Origin: JBCBWG01 sp964579305
GTDB lineage: Bacteria > Pseudomonadota > Alphaproteobacteria > Rhizobiales > Hyphomicrobiaceae
DNA: 64,000 nt
Direction of reading: 5' to 3'
NCBI GenBank assembly: GCA_964579305.1
Contig: CAZOGY010000005.1
Location: 1 to 64,000, forward strand
The position numbers and the translations under genes were made by a program. A model generated the notes under the pieces. It saw only the letters and a program-made list of their open reading frames with translations. It was not told the origin of the DNA and searched no databases. This document shows positions 37,427-48,700 of the stretch, piece after piece (within the stretch, counting starts at the first letter, position 1; each line of letters begins with the position of its first letter).

Positions 37427-37934
37427 GTGATGTGCGGTCCTGGTCAGGCCCTGGAAAATGACGTGCGATTGGGGGCGATGGCGGTATGCGGCATGGCCGG
37501 TCCCAGCGGCGGGGCTGTTTTTTCTGACCGCGCACGCGCAACACCACGCCACGCGACCGCGGTGCGGGCTTCAAGGCGCAGAACCGCCGCCTGTCCTTGG
37601 GTGCTGGTGTGATCCGTCGCGAAAGGCAGGAGGCGCGGCGGTCGTTTGTTTGTGGTGGACAACGGTGCGATGGCGAGCGGCGGGTCGGTGTCAAGCCGCG
37701 CGGCTGCTGGCACAGGGGACGCCAGGGCTGTCATGTGCGCACGGTTGCCGGTCAGTTGCGATCGATGAAGGCCACGGCTCATTGACTTTCAAGCCCGCTC
37801 TCGTGTGCCCAACCGATCTATGTTTCGTGCACGCTTCGGTCAGCTTCTTCCGAATGCGACCCGGTTGCCGGGCTTAGCCGCTTTGCCTTGGCGCACGCGC
37901 AAGGCGCGCGGTCCCGGTGCGGGCAGTGGCGGGA
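37427..37934. other. Spacer between flippase and export gene
   Basis: About 500 bases without a supported gene. Because the export gene contains an assembly gap near its 3' end, part of this stretch could belong to its C-terminus in another frame. Open frames here look like GC-driven noise. Confidence 0.35.
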
Positions 37935-39620
37935 TCAGGCGGGCGCGGATTGTCTGGCTTCCTTCGGTGCCGGCCCGGGCACCGCGCACGACTTGNNNNN
38001 NNNNNNNNNNNNNNNNNNNNNNNNNNNNNNNNNNNNNNNNNNNNNNNNNNNNNNNNNNNNNNNNNNNNNNNNNNNNNNNNNNNNNNNNNNNNNNNCATTG
38101 CCGAGACCGGCGATGGTCGGTGCAGCGACACTTGGCATGGGATCGCGGGTGGCCGCCTGCTGGGTGGCGGTTCGTTTGACCGTTTTCGTGCGCTTGACGA
38201 TCAGCGTGTCGCCTGGGTGCAGTAGATCGAGTTCAGAGGCAACGAAGCGACGCGGTTGATTGCGCTGGTTACGCACGATCTCATAGCTGGTTACGAAAGT
38301 CGTTACGACGTCGCCGCCGGTGAGAACCAGTTTGCTTGCCTCGCGCTCCTGGAGCAGCAATTCCGTTTCCAGCTGCTCGACCGTGTTGCGGCTGTCCGCC
38401 AGTTCCGTGGACAGTTCGGCACGCAATTCTTCCGTCAGTTCGATCCGGTCCCGCAGCAGCTTTTGTAGATCGGCGACCGCACCGGACAGACGCACGGTGG
38501 TATCAGCGCTCCGCTCGTCCAATGCGGCCAGAGTTGTCTCAGCGCTCAGCAGCCGCTCGTTTGTAACGACGCGCCGCGAATGGGCGTCCTGTAACTGTGC
38601 GACAAGGTCGGCCAGTTTGGTCCGGCGCGCCTCCAGCGAGACCTTGAGGTCTTTGAGCCGGGCGATTTCCGTGTTGGTTGCTGTGATGCTTGCGTTGACG
38701 GCCTTCAACGAGGCCGCGCGCGAGCGCTGTCGGCTGCCAAGCAGAAGGCTTTCACTTGCCACCATCTGGCGGGCCCGCTTTGCGCCAACGAGTTGGATCA
38801 GGCGGGACGACATCTTGATATCGCGACGCTGATTGAGCTGTGATTGCAGGCGCTCGTAGCGTGCAATCGACTGCGCCAATTTCACAACCGTCATTTCGAC
38901 ACGTGAGGTCCCGACTTCAGCGCGCTCGTCTTTTTCTTCGCCGCGGTAGAAACCGCCGGCTGCGGAAACCGCCTTGAGCACGGTCAGGCCCCGAAACCAT
39001 TTGATTGCGCCGGCATTGGCGACTTCGCCCGTTACAAACACGTCGCGGTAAACATCGACTTCTACCGAAACAAGGCTTTCGCGCCCGATCATTTCCAAAA
39101 TGCGCCGCGACAGAAGCCGCTCAAGCTCCTCAGCCGACGCGTCTGAGACGTTCACGCGGCCAAGACCGGGGACCGAGATGGTCTGGTCCTCGTTGATCCG
39201 ATATTTGCCGGACAGGTCCTGGTAGCCCTGGAACCGGACCAGCACAGACTCTGCAATGTCGACAATCGGGATGCTAGCCAGGCCGCCGGCGCTGGCCGTT
39301 GCCGGCCCGCGCGATTGTTGCACGCCAGAACCATTGTCGCGCACGAGCCGCAGGGCTGGCCGGTTGGTTTGTGGTGTGACGGGGCGGTTGAAGCTGTCTT
39401 GCGGCGTCAGTGCACCTTGTTCGCCGGCCGCATCGGTGCCGGCCGCGATCCTTATTGCCCGTTTGGTTGCTGGATCCGGTGCTGGCAGCCGCAGGGAACC
39501 CGCTTGCGCGGATGCTGAGGTTGCGTCAGCGGCGCCAATTGGCGGCGCGTTCCCGGACAAAGCGACCGGCAAAACGATCGCGCCAAAAAGGATGGCCAGT
39601 GCACTCAGGAACCGAAGCAT
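37935..39620 (-). CDS. Wza/ExoF-type polysaccharide export protein (contains assembly gap)
   Basis: An exported protein of about 560 residues, its C-terminus uncertain because 100 N interrupt it at 37996-38095. A signal peptide opens the protein (MLRFLSALAILFGAIVLPVA). The Poly_export domain (about 110-190) has LVRFQGYQDLSGKYRINEDQ and VPGLGRVNV, followed by an SLBB-like domain (VFVTGEVANAGAIKWFRGLT, VLKAVSAAGGFYR). A long coiled coil (about 230-440) and another beta segment (DLLHPGDTLIVKR) follow. Such ExoF-like proteins link the inner-membrane synthesis machinery to the outer membrane. ATG 39620 is preferred over TTG 39629. The end at 37935 assumes the gap preserves frame. Confidence 0.82.
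   Translation of the reverse strand: MLRFLSALAILFGAIVLPVALSGNAPPIGAADATSASAQAGSLRLPAPDPATKRAIRIAAGTDAAGEQGALTPQDSFNRPVTPQTNRPALRLVRDNGSGVQQSRGPATASAGGLASIPIVDIAESVLVRFQGYQDLSGKYRINEDQTISVPGLGRVNVSDASAEELERLLSRRILEMIGRESLVSVEVDVYRDVFVTGEVANAGAIKWFRGLTVLKAVSAAGGFYRGEEKDERAEVGTSRVEMTVVKLAQSIARYERLQSQLNQRRDIKMSSRLIQLVGAKRARQMVASESLLLGSRQRSRAASLKAVNASITATNTEIARLKDLKVSLEARRTKLADLVAQLQDAHSRRVVTNERLLSAETTLAALDERSADTTVRLSGAVADLQKLLRDRIELTEELRAELSTELADSRNTVEQLETELLLQEREASKLVLTGGDVVTTFVTSYEIVRNQRNQPRRFVASELDLLHPGDTLIVKRTKTVKRTATQQAATRDPMPSVAAPTIAGLGNXXXXXXXXXXXXXXXXXXXXXXXXXXXXXXXXXXKSCAVPGPAPKEARQSAPA
37996..38095. other. Assembly gap (100 N)
   Basis: A placeholder of exactly 100 N inside the 3' part of the polysaccharide export gene. 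True length and frame are unknown. Confidence 0.95.
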
Positions 39621-40571
39621 TCCACTCAAACCTTATCCGAGGATCGGGGCCGCCTTGCCAAAGCAAGGTCTATTCCGATCCGACATCAATCCGGCCGCTT
39701 ACACTCGGTGACGCTTGGCTTGGCGCGTCGCGCAGCTCAGCGATCTCGCGGTCCGTCTTGTTGAAAGACTACGTCCGTTGCAGCCGGTTTTGCCTGTTTG
39801 CAAAGCAACCAAGTGCCTCGCCTCCCAAGCGCGCATGCTGGTCCAGTGTCACCGTGTTTCCACCGGCGGCCAGCATGTTCTGAACGCTGCAAATCGTCGT
39901 GCTTTCAACCTCCGCCTGCAAGCGCGGCCATAACACGCTTACGTGCAAGCGCAATGACAATTGGAAACGGACTGTTAACGCCGCCAACATCGCGCGATCG
40001 CGGCTCGTCCGCACGCCAAGTACCTGCGCCCGGGTCTCCTGTGTGCATGAATCCGTAGGCCACGCAAGGTATTAGTGGCGCGCATTCGATGGTCGATTGA
40101 GCTTGCGCCATGCTGCATCCGTTTCATTCCGCTGCGATGGTCTGCGTTTGGGACATTTGCTGTGTCACTCTGGCACGGGCGTTTCCACGGTGCTGCAAAT
40201 CACACCGTCTCCGGCCGTGAGGCAAAGCGTGGTTAGGGGTTGTCAGCGGCCCCATCGCGGCGCAACGACGCGTGCGGATCTTAAGACTCGCCTGAGTTTC
40301 GTTTGCGGCACATATTTCAAGTGTGTACAAAACGCACAGTTTCATCATGCTGAAACTGATTATAAATCCGCGCGCAGCCCATGACCGCCCGGGGTCTGGG
40401 TCGTTGAGCGGAACGGCCGTAGTGGCCTCGTCATGAACGTGTGGTCGATGTTGGCGGAGGGCGTGTGGCACACGCCGGTCCGTGAGCTGAAGCGAGCGTC
40501 TCGTGTTCGGCCGCCTTCATAATCGATGTGTCTGCGTCACTGCCGGTCGCGCGTTGAGGGGAGCTGACACC
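39621..40571. other. Divergent regulatory region between EPS and NRPS-PKS operons
   Basis: About 950 bases separate the leftward EPS operon from the rightward NRPS-PKS operon, the longest gene-free stretch in the window. It contains one perfect 8-bp-arm palindrome (40337-40358) beside an AT-rich patch. Short open frames here have no start signals or recognisable products. A small RNA cannot be excluded. Confidence 0.5.
40337..40358. promoter_or_regulatory. Perfect palindrome, candidate operator upstream of the NRPS-PKS operon
   Basis: CAGTTTCA and TGAAACTG flank a six-base spacer (TCATGC). TATAAA, a plausible -10 element, begins two bases after the right arm. The site lies about 215 bases upstream of the first NRPS start codon. 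The size suits a dimeric repressor or activator. No regulator gene is adjacent. Confidence 0.4.
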
Positions 40572-42662
40572 ATGTGTCCGCAGTCGGCGGCGGAAGAAGT
40601 GGGTCTTGCCGCGTACCCGCGGGATCATTCGCTCACGGGCGTGTTCGCGCACTACGCCCGAACGCACGCCGACCGGCCTGCCATCCTGACCGAAAATCGT
40701 GTGATCACCTACCGCGAACTCGACACGCTCAGTGATCGCGTGGCTGCGCGCCTGGCTGCGGCTGGCGTCACGCCGGGATCGCGCGTTGGCGTCGTGGCGT
40801 TGCGCTCTCCAGAAACGGTCATTGGATGGCTTGCTGCGTTGAAATGCGGCGCGGCGTATGTCCCGTTTGATCCAACGTATCCGGCCGATGCGATCGCGTT
40901 CATGCTCGCCGATAGTGCGCCGGCCGCAATGCTCACCCAGAGCTGGCGGGCCGACTTTGGCGAAACTGCGCAAGCGCCGCGTCTCGCGCTTCCCGCAGCC
41001 GTGCCGCAAATCAACATCGCTGAAGCCATGGCAGACGCTTCGGCTGTCGCGACACGCCCGGTCGGGCAAGAAACATCGGCGATGGCGACAGCCTATGTCA
41101 TGTACACGTCTGGATCGACCGGGCGCCCGAAAGGCGTCATGATCCCGCATCGCGCGGTGGTGCGTCTCGTGCGGGCGCAGACCGACATGGCCTATGGTGA
41201 CGATGAAGTTTTCTTGCTGTCGTCGGCGCTCAGTTTCGATGTGTGCACTTGGGAAGTTTGGGGTGCACTGCTCAATGGGGCGCAACTGGCGATCGTGGAA
41301 CGCCAGCGGCTTGCCATTTCTGATCTTGCGACCGCTATCCGCCGCTTTGGTGTCACGTCACTGCACCTGACGGCTGGTTTGTTCAATGTCGTGGTCGATA
41401 CCGATCCAACCGTTCTGGCACCGCTGCGTCGCGTGTTTTCCGGTGGCGATGTGATGTCACCCGACCATGCCAATCGTGCCGTTGCGGCTTTGCCGGGCGT
41501 TGCCGTGATCAACGACTACGGCCCGACCGAGGCGACGATGCGCTGCGCCAACTTTGCGTTGCCGGCGCAGGGTTGGCACGACGGTCCAGTTCCGATCGGC
41601 AAAGCGATCGCGCATGACAGGCTTTCGATCCGCGACGATGCGGGTGCGCCCATTGCCGACGGTGAGACCGGCTTTTTATGGGTCGGCGGCGACGGCGTGG
41701 CCCTTGGTTATCTCAACCGCCCGGAACTGACGGCAGAACGCTTTTTGCCAGATCCCGACAGCGCTGATGGCGGCCTGATGTACAACACTGGCGACTTGGC
41801 GCGCGTCCGGCCCGACGGCCTGATCACCTGTCTTGGCCGCGTCGACCGGCAAGTGAAAATCGATGGCAAGCGAATTGAACTCGATGAGGTGGAGTTCGGT
41901 TTGCGCACCCTTGATGGCGTCGAAGATGCGGCCGTGGCACTGGAAGAGCGTGCGGACGGTGGCAAGCGGATGATCGCATTCGTGCGGCCCCGACAAAGTG
42001 TTCGCGCGGCTGGCGCGGGCGATGGTTCCTCTCCACTCGATGCGTTTGCAGCGCGTGTGCAAGCCGCCGCGGCGGAGCGCATGGTTGCGCACCTTGTGCC
42101 GCACCTTTGCGTTGGCGTTGCTGCGTTTCCTCTGACCGCGGCCAACAAGACGGATCGCAAGGCCCTGCTTGCACAATTCCGCGCGCAGCCAACCGACACC
42201 AAGCCGCCGAGGGAGTTTGTTGCGGGCCTGGCTGCGAGTGGACAAACGAGTGAACAAACGACTGGCCAAACGAGTGGCCAAACGGCTGGACAAGGTGCGG
42301 GCTTGGGTTGGCTGATTGCGGCCTGGTGTGGCGTGCTTGGCCGGTCCGATGTGGCAGCGGACGACAACTTTTTCACGTGCGGTGGCACATCACTTGCTCT
42401 CGTAAAATTGCACGCCATTTGCGAGCGCCAAATGGGCCAAGCAATCCCCGTGACACTGCTTTTTGGAAACCCGACGCCACGCAGCCAGGCGCGCGCGCTC
42501 GCGGCACTTTCGAATGGGCAGCAACAAACGGCGGACGGCGCGAATGGCCGCGCGGGAACGGCGGGAACGGATGCGCAAAGCGGCCGAGCCGCAAGGGCGC
42601 GTGGGGCAATGGCAAAACGCCGGGCGGCGCGGCGCGAACGCGGACCGGTTGGTTCGGTTTAG
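40572..42662 (+). CDS. NRPS loading protein: adenylation and thiolation domains (A-T)
   Basis: A 696-residue free-standing loading module. The A domain (about 15-535) has A3 YTSGSTGRPKGV, A4 LSFDVCTWEVWGAL, A5 NDYGPTEATM, A7 YNTGDLARVRPDG, A8 GRVDRQVKIDGKRIELDEVE and A10 NKTDRKAL. A hand-aligned specificity code is D-V-W-H-F-G-D-M-R-K. It begins like the serine code but diverges later, so the substrate is unassigned. The T domain carries Ser607 in GGTSLALVKL. A 12-bp tandem DNA repeat encodes the Gly/Gln/Thr-rich linker between the domains, and a basic Arg-rich tail follows the T domain. There is no condensation domain, so it should supply the starter to the downstream KS. ATG 40572 has GGGGAG upstream. 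Confidence 0.92.
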   Translation: MCPQSAAEEVGLAAYPRDHSLTGVFAHYARTHADRPAILTENRVITYRELDTLSDRVAARLAAAGVTPGSRVGVVALRSPETVIGWLAALKCGAAYVPFDPTYPADAIAFMLADSAPAAMLTQSWRADFGETAQAPRLALPAAVPQINIAEAMADASAVATRPVGQETSAMATAYVMYTSGSTGRPKGVMIPHRAVVRLVRAQTDMAYGDDEVFLLSSALSFDVCTWEVWGALLNGAQLAIVERQRLAISDLATAIRRFGVTSLHLTAGLFNVVVDTDPTVLAPLRRVFSGGDVMSPDHANRAVAALPGVAVINDYGPTEATMRCANFALPAQGWHDGPVPIGKAIAHDRLSIRDDAGAPIADGETGFLWVGGDGVALGYLNRPELTAERFLPDPDSADGGLMYNTGDLARVRPDGLITCLGRVDRQVKIDGKRIELDEVEFGLRTLDGVEDAAVALEERADGGKRMIAFVRPRQSVRAAGAGDGSSPLDAFAARVQAAAAERMVAHLVPHLCVGVAAFPLTAANKTDRKALLAQFRAQPTDTKPPREFVAGLAASGQTSEQTTGQTSGQTAGQGAGLGWLIAAWCGVLGRSDVAADDNFFTCGGTSLALVKLHAICERQMGQAIPVTLLFGNPTPRSQARALAALSNGQQQTADGANGRAGTAGTDAQSGRAARARGAMAKRRAARRERGPVGSV
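42240..42287 (+). repeat. 12-bp tandem repeat in the A-T linker
   Basis: Four units of about GGCCAAACGAGT, with the first base pairs varying (GGACAA, GAACAA, GGCCAA), and a fifth degenerate unit after them. They encode GQTS-EQTT-GQTS-GQTA, a flexible interdomain linker whose copy number may vary between strains. Confidence 0.85.
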
Positions 42663-42704
42663 AGCGCTGGGATTGCGCGGTTGGCCAAGGGGGCAGAGAG
42701 AAAC

Positions 42705-45700
42705 ATGGAGCGGTTGCAAGACGTCGGTGCCATTGATGCTGACGATCGCGCGTCCGAACGGGAGCGGCTCGAAGGGGCCGTTGCCATCGTCGCCATGTCT
42801 GGTCGGTTCCCGGGCGCGGACACTGTCGCACAATTCTGGGACAACCTGTTGCGCGGGCAGAGCGCACTGACCCGTCGGCCGCTTGATACGCTTGATGACG
42901 ATGTGAGCGCACAAGAGCGGCGTGACAGCAGCTACGTCCCGGTGCGGCCGGCTCTCGACAACGTCGCCGATTTTGATGCCGCGTTTTTTGACATGAACCC
43001 GCGCGAGGCGGAACTGACCGATCCGCAACAGAGGATCTTTCTGGAAATCTGTTGGGAGGCGATGGAACGTGCGGGATATGTGCCTGGCGCAGAAACTCTG
43101 CCACCGGTCGGTGTCTTTGCCGGTACCGGTCTGAATACGTACTTTTTGCGCCATGTCCTGCGCTCACGCGATGACGTTGCGCGTTTCACGTCTGGCTTCC
43201 AGGTCGAAAACTACAGCGAGACGATCGGCAACGGGGCCGATTACGTTGCAACGCGCGTTTCTCATAAACTGGGGCTGACGGGGCCGAGCTTCACGGTCCT
43301 GAGTGCGTGCTCGACATCGCTGTTGGCGGTGACCCAAGCCTGTCAAAGCCTGCAGTTGTTTCAGTGTGACATGGCGCTGGCGGGCGGCGTCTCGATTTCG
43401 TTTCCGCAGGCGCGCGGCTACTTCGCGACGGAAGGCGCCATGGTTGCGCCAGATGGCATTTGCCGGCCTTACGACGCGGCCGCAGGGGGAACCGTGTTTG
43501 GCAGCGGTGCCGGCGTCGTCCTTTTGAAACGTTATGAAGATGCGGTTGCCGACGGCGATGAGATCCTCGCCGTCATCTCCGGTTACGGTGTCAATAACGA
43601 CGGACAACGCAAGGTTGCATTCTCAGCTCCAAGCGTGGATGCGCAGGCCGAGGCGATCCGCGCCGCCTACGAAATGGCGGACATCGATCCTGGAACCGTG
43701 AGCTATGTGGAGGGCCACGGGACCGCCACGCCGTTAGGCGACCCCATTGAGGTCGCGGCACTTCACGCGGTGCTTTGTGCAGAACGCGACGGGCCGCCTG
43801 ATGACGCGGCACTGGCGTGCTATCTGGGATCGGCGAAGGGTAACGTCGGCCACCTTGATGCTGCAGCCGGGATCACCGGTCTGATCAAGGCGGCCATGGC
43901 GATCCACACCGGGAAGTTGCCGCCACTTGCGAACTTCGCCGCGCCAAATCCGAGGTTTGCCGAGCTCGGCGACCATCGCTTCCAATTCAATGCGGACCTT
44001 GTCGATTGGAAAGCGCTCGGCGTGCCGTTGCGTGCGGGCGTCAACGCGCTGGGTGTTGGCGGAACAAACGTGCATGTGGTGCTGGAAGCGGCCGATGACC
44101 TCGCGATCGCAACCGGTCAAACCGCTGCTGTGCGGGTTCGCGAGCCGGCCGCGCATGACGATCAGCCAGTGATCCTTCCGTTGTCGGCGCGTTGCGGACC
44201 AGCGCTTGCCGACAGCGCACAGCAGCTTGCTGATGTTCTGTCCGGCGAGAGGGCGCCGTCATTGCGCGACGCAGCGCATACCTTGCAGACCGGGCGCCGC
44301 GTTTTCGAAGTCCGTGACGCGGTGGTCGCGCGCACGCATGAGGATGCAGCGCAGGCGTTGCGGCGGCTTGCCGGTCGCGCCGGGACGCGTGCTGTGCCGA
44401 AACGCCGGAGCCCTGCAAAGCTCGCTTTTCTGTTGCCAGGCCAAGGCACCCAGTATCCCGGCATGGCCCGTGCGCTTTACGACACCGAGCCTGATTTCAA
44501 GCGCGATGTCGATGCGGGCTTAGATGTCGCCTGCGCAATTCTCGGCGAGACGCTGCGCGAGGCTTTGCTTGCGCCAACGCAGGCCGATGACGCGGCAAGC
44601 AACGCCATCCGCCAAACCGTTTTGGCGCAGCCAGCGCTATTCATTGTCGAAGCTGCGATTGCCCAGCACATGCTGCGCGCGGGCCTTGAGCCAGAACTGC
44701 TCATTGGACACAGCGTTGGCGAGTTCGTTGCCGGCGCGCTTGCGGGTGTTTTCACGTTTGAGGATGGCTTGCGGCTTGTCTGCGCGCGCGCCCGAGCGAT
44801 GAGCGGCCAACCCGGTGGCGGGATGTTGAGTGTCCGGCTCTCAGCAGATGCGTTGAAGGCCAAGCTGCCTGCGGCTTTGGACTTGGCTGCCGTCAATGGT
44901 CCTAAAGCGTGCGTCGTCGCTGGGCCGGTTGACGTGCTCGATGCGTTTGCTGTCACCTTGGATGGCGAGGGGATTGCGGCGCGCCGGCTGCATACATCGC
45001 ATGCGTTCCATTCGCGGATGATGGATGCTGCGGTCGACACAATCCGCGATGCCGCCTCGGGTATCGCGCTGAATGCCCCAGCGATCCCGCTGATCTCGAC
45101 GGTTACCGGTCAGACCATGGGCCCGGACGAGGCCTGCTCAGCGGACTATTGGGCCCAGCAATGCCGGGCACCGGTTCTGTTTGCCGATGCGATCGGTGCC
45201 GGGCGTCGCGCAGGTGCTGAGGTGTTTTTGGAAGTTGGCCCGGGCACCACCCTGACAACGCTTGCGCGACAGACGCTTGCGTCTGACATCGCTGATGCCG
45301 CGCACGCGACGCAACACCCGGTGTTTATTCCAACGCTGCCGGACTTCGACGGCCGTGAGGCTACGCTTGGTCATGTTGCCGAGGCATTTGCGGCGCTGTT
45401 CCGCTCCGGCATCACGCCGAACTGGCGTGCGCTTGAGCCAAGGGGCGGGCGCCGCGTCGCGTTGCCGACCTATCCGTTTCAGCGCAAACGCCATTTCATC
45501 GATCTGACGACGCCTGCGCAGATGCAAACGCAACAGGGCGATATCACCGAGCCGGAACACACCCTCGATCGCCAACCGGTGGTTGCCAGCGAAACAGATT
45601 CGTTGGCTGCCGCCGTGTCCGCCGCATTGAACCCGAAATGCGAAATGCCCGCGCCGGTCCTTGGGACTACCTCTCGCACGGGCAACGCAGACGTCGCCGC

Positions 45701-48700
45701 GTCGGCGTCTGCCGCGATGGCTGCTGATGCGGCTGCGCAGACCACAACGCAATGCGTTCACAATCCAGGTGCCGCCATGAGTGCCCCGAAAGCCGATAGC
45801 CACGATCACCGCGCATTCGTGATGCGCACCGCGCTCGACGTACTGTCAGACTTGAGTGGTGAGGATTTTTCCAACGCTGCTGAGGGCGACTCCCTTGTCG
45901 CGCTTGGTTTCGACTCTCTGTTGCTGGGCCAGACGGCGCAGAAGCTCAACCGCCAGTTCAAGACCAAGCTGTCGCTGCGCCAGTTTCGCTCCGAGATCGG
46001 GACGATTGGTGAGCTGACCGATCACTTGATGCCCTTCATCGCACCGCCCTCGGTGGCAACCGCCGTGCCGGCGCCAGAGCCCGTTCGCACGCAGCCGTCG
46101 CCGCCGCATGCCGCAAGCGAAGGTGCAAGCATCAGCGAGCCTTTGGCCGCGCGGCCGGCTGACCTTGCCGGTGCGCCTGGCGGGCTCGATGGTTTGTTTC
46201 GCGAACAGCTCGCTGCCATGCAGTCGGTGATCGGCCAGCAGATTGCGGCTGCGACGGGTGCACGCGCCGATGTCGCGCCGGCACCGCGCGAACCGTTGCC
46301 AAGCGCGCCTGCCGTCGGCGCGCCCGTGAAGCCATCGGCAGATGCACAATCGGCGCAAGATCCGGGCGTTGACATCCAGGTGTTGAGATCCCGACCGGAG
46401 CCAACTGGACGCAATTTGACACCGCTGCCGCCGCTGAGCATTGGCGGTGGCGAGGCCTCGCGTTTGGCCCAGTTTGCCAAAGGCGGCCAAGCACGACAGC
46501 GCGAGATCACACCGCAGCAGCGCGCATTCATCAGCGACCTCGCCGAAAGCCTGGAACGCAAGCTCGGCCGGTCGAAGGCCTACACCCAGCAGTTCCGCAA
46601 GGTGCTGGCCGATCCGCGCGCGGCTGCGGGGTTCTCAGAGGCGTGGAAGGAGCTTGTTTATCCTGTCGTCTCGGATCGTGCGAAAGGCGCCTACATTTAC
46701 GATCTGGACGGCAACGCGTTTGTCGATCTCGTTTCGGGATTTGGCCAAAACGCGTTTGGTCATGCGCCCGACTTTGTCAACGCGGCTATCGCTGCGCAAC
46801 TTGAACGCGGCTATCCGATCGGCCCACAGTCAGACCTTGCCGGTGAGGTGGCCCGCGACATTTGCGAAATGACCGGCAACGAGCGGGCGACGTTTTGCAA
46901 CACCGGATCTGAAGCCGTGATGGCGGCCATGCGGGTTGCGCGCGCGGTCACGGGCCGTGATGTCGTCGTGTTCTTCGCGGGCGGTTATCACGGGCAGTTC
47001 GATGAGGTCCTGGCCAAACGCGGTCGCAACCGCGCGCTGCCGATTGCACCCGGCATTCCCGATGACAGCCTCGCGAATATTGTCGTGCTGCCGTACGACG
47101 CGCCGGAGAGCCTGGCCTGGATCCGCGACAACCGGGATCAGATCGCAGCGGTGATTGCAGAGCCGGTGCAAAGCCGTCGTCCCGGCCTTCAGCCCGTTGA
47201 ATTCTTGCGCGATCTGCGCGTGCTGACCGAGGAGATCGAGGCCGCACTCGTGTTTGACGAGGTCGTGACCGGCTTCCGGGTGCATCCTGCGGGCATGCAG
47301 CATGTGTTCGGTATCCGCGCGGACATGGCGACTTACGGCAAGGTGCTTGGCGGCGGCATGCCGATCGGCGTTTTGGCGGGCACGTCGGCGTACATGGATG
47401 CCTTGGACGGCGGGCACTGGCAGTATGGCGATGCGTCGATCCCCGATGTGCCGCCGACGTTCTTTGCCGGCACGTTCGTGCGTCATCCCCTCGTGCTGGC
47501 AGCAGCCAAGGCGGTAATCAAACACTTGCGCGCTGGTGGTGCAGATGAACTGGCGCAAACTGCCGAGCGCACCCGGGCATTTGCAATCGACATGAATGCC
47601 GATCTTGAGCGTCGCGGCGTTGCCCTTTCGGCCCAGCAGTATTCGAGCTGGATGTATTTCGACCCGCTCAGAGCCGACCCGCTGGCAGCCCTTTTCACAC
47701 CGCTGATGCGATTGAAGGGCGTCAACGCGCAAGACGGCTTCGCCTGGTTCTTCACGACTGCGCATGGCGAGACGGAGATGCAGTTCGTGCGCGATGCCCT
47801 GCGTGAGACAATGGATGACTTGCAGGGCGTTGGAATTCTGGAAGGCGACGGGCGTGCGGCGGGCGGATCGCGCGTTGCGTTGTCTGAGGGCACAGCCAAG
47901 CCAGCAAAGCCGGAGACACCGCTGGCATTGATGCCAACCGAGCCGATGCGCGAGGTCTATCTTGCGGCCCAGTTGAGCGACAAAGCCTCCTGCGCGTTCA
48001 ACGAGGGCACGCTGATCCGCTTGGACGGCGCATTAGATCCCGATGCGCTTGCGGCCGCACTCGACGCGACGGTTGCGCGCCATCCCATCGTGTGTGCGGG
48101 TCTCGGCGCGACCGGTGAACAATTGTTGCTGCCCGATACGCCGCGGCTCGGCCTGTCGCGAACGGATCTGGCCGCGCGGTCCGATGTTGATGCAGCGCTT
48201 GATGGGCTTGTCAGGCAGGAACAGTCGGTGCCGTTTGATCTTGCGAACGGGCCGTTGTTGCGGGCGCATCTCGTGACGCTTGGGCCGGAGCGATACGCCC
48301 TGATCCTGACCGGGCATCACATCGTGTTCGACGGCTGGTCGGCTGGCACGTTCATATCCGACTTGCGTGCGCTCTATGCGGCAAGGGTGGAGAACCGGAC
48401 ACCGGACCTTGGCACTCCGGTGGCACCTGCGCATGTGCTCTCACAGATTGCGCCCACGTCGGCGGAAACGGATGCCTATTGGCTTTCGCGTTTCGCGACG
48501 CCGCCCGAACCTTTGCAAATGCCGACGGATCGGCCGCGCCCAAGCCGCAAAACGTTTGCCGGCGCAACGCGACTTCACACGTTCCGCGATGGGCTTTTGG
48601 CTGACGTAAAGGCGCGGAGCCGTGCGCTTGGCGTGACGCCGTTTGTCGTGCTGCTCACTGCGGTCAAGCTTCTCATGGCGCGCATGAGCGGCCAGCGCGA

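Noticed and set aside
37458..37877. 139-codon plus-strand frame in the spacer before the export gene
   Set aside because: Cys/Trp/Arg-rich composition, no start signal and no recognisable motif; likely a GC-driven chance frame.
40171..40186. Sigma-54-like promoter (TGGCACGGGCGTTTCC)
   Set aside because: The -24 GG is present but the spacing-matched -12 GC reads TC, and no enhancer-binding protein gene is nearby.
46830..47765. Long minus-strand open frame opposite the aminotransferase domain
   Set aside because: It is the complementary frame of a strongly conserved coding region, with no recognisable product.
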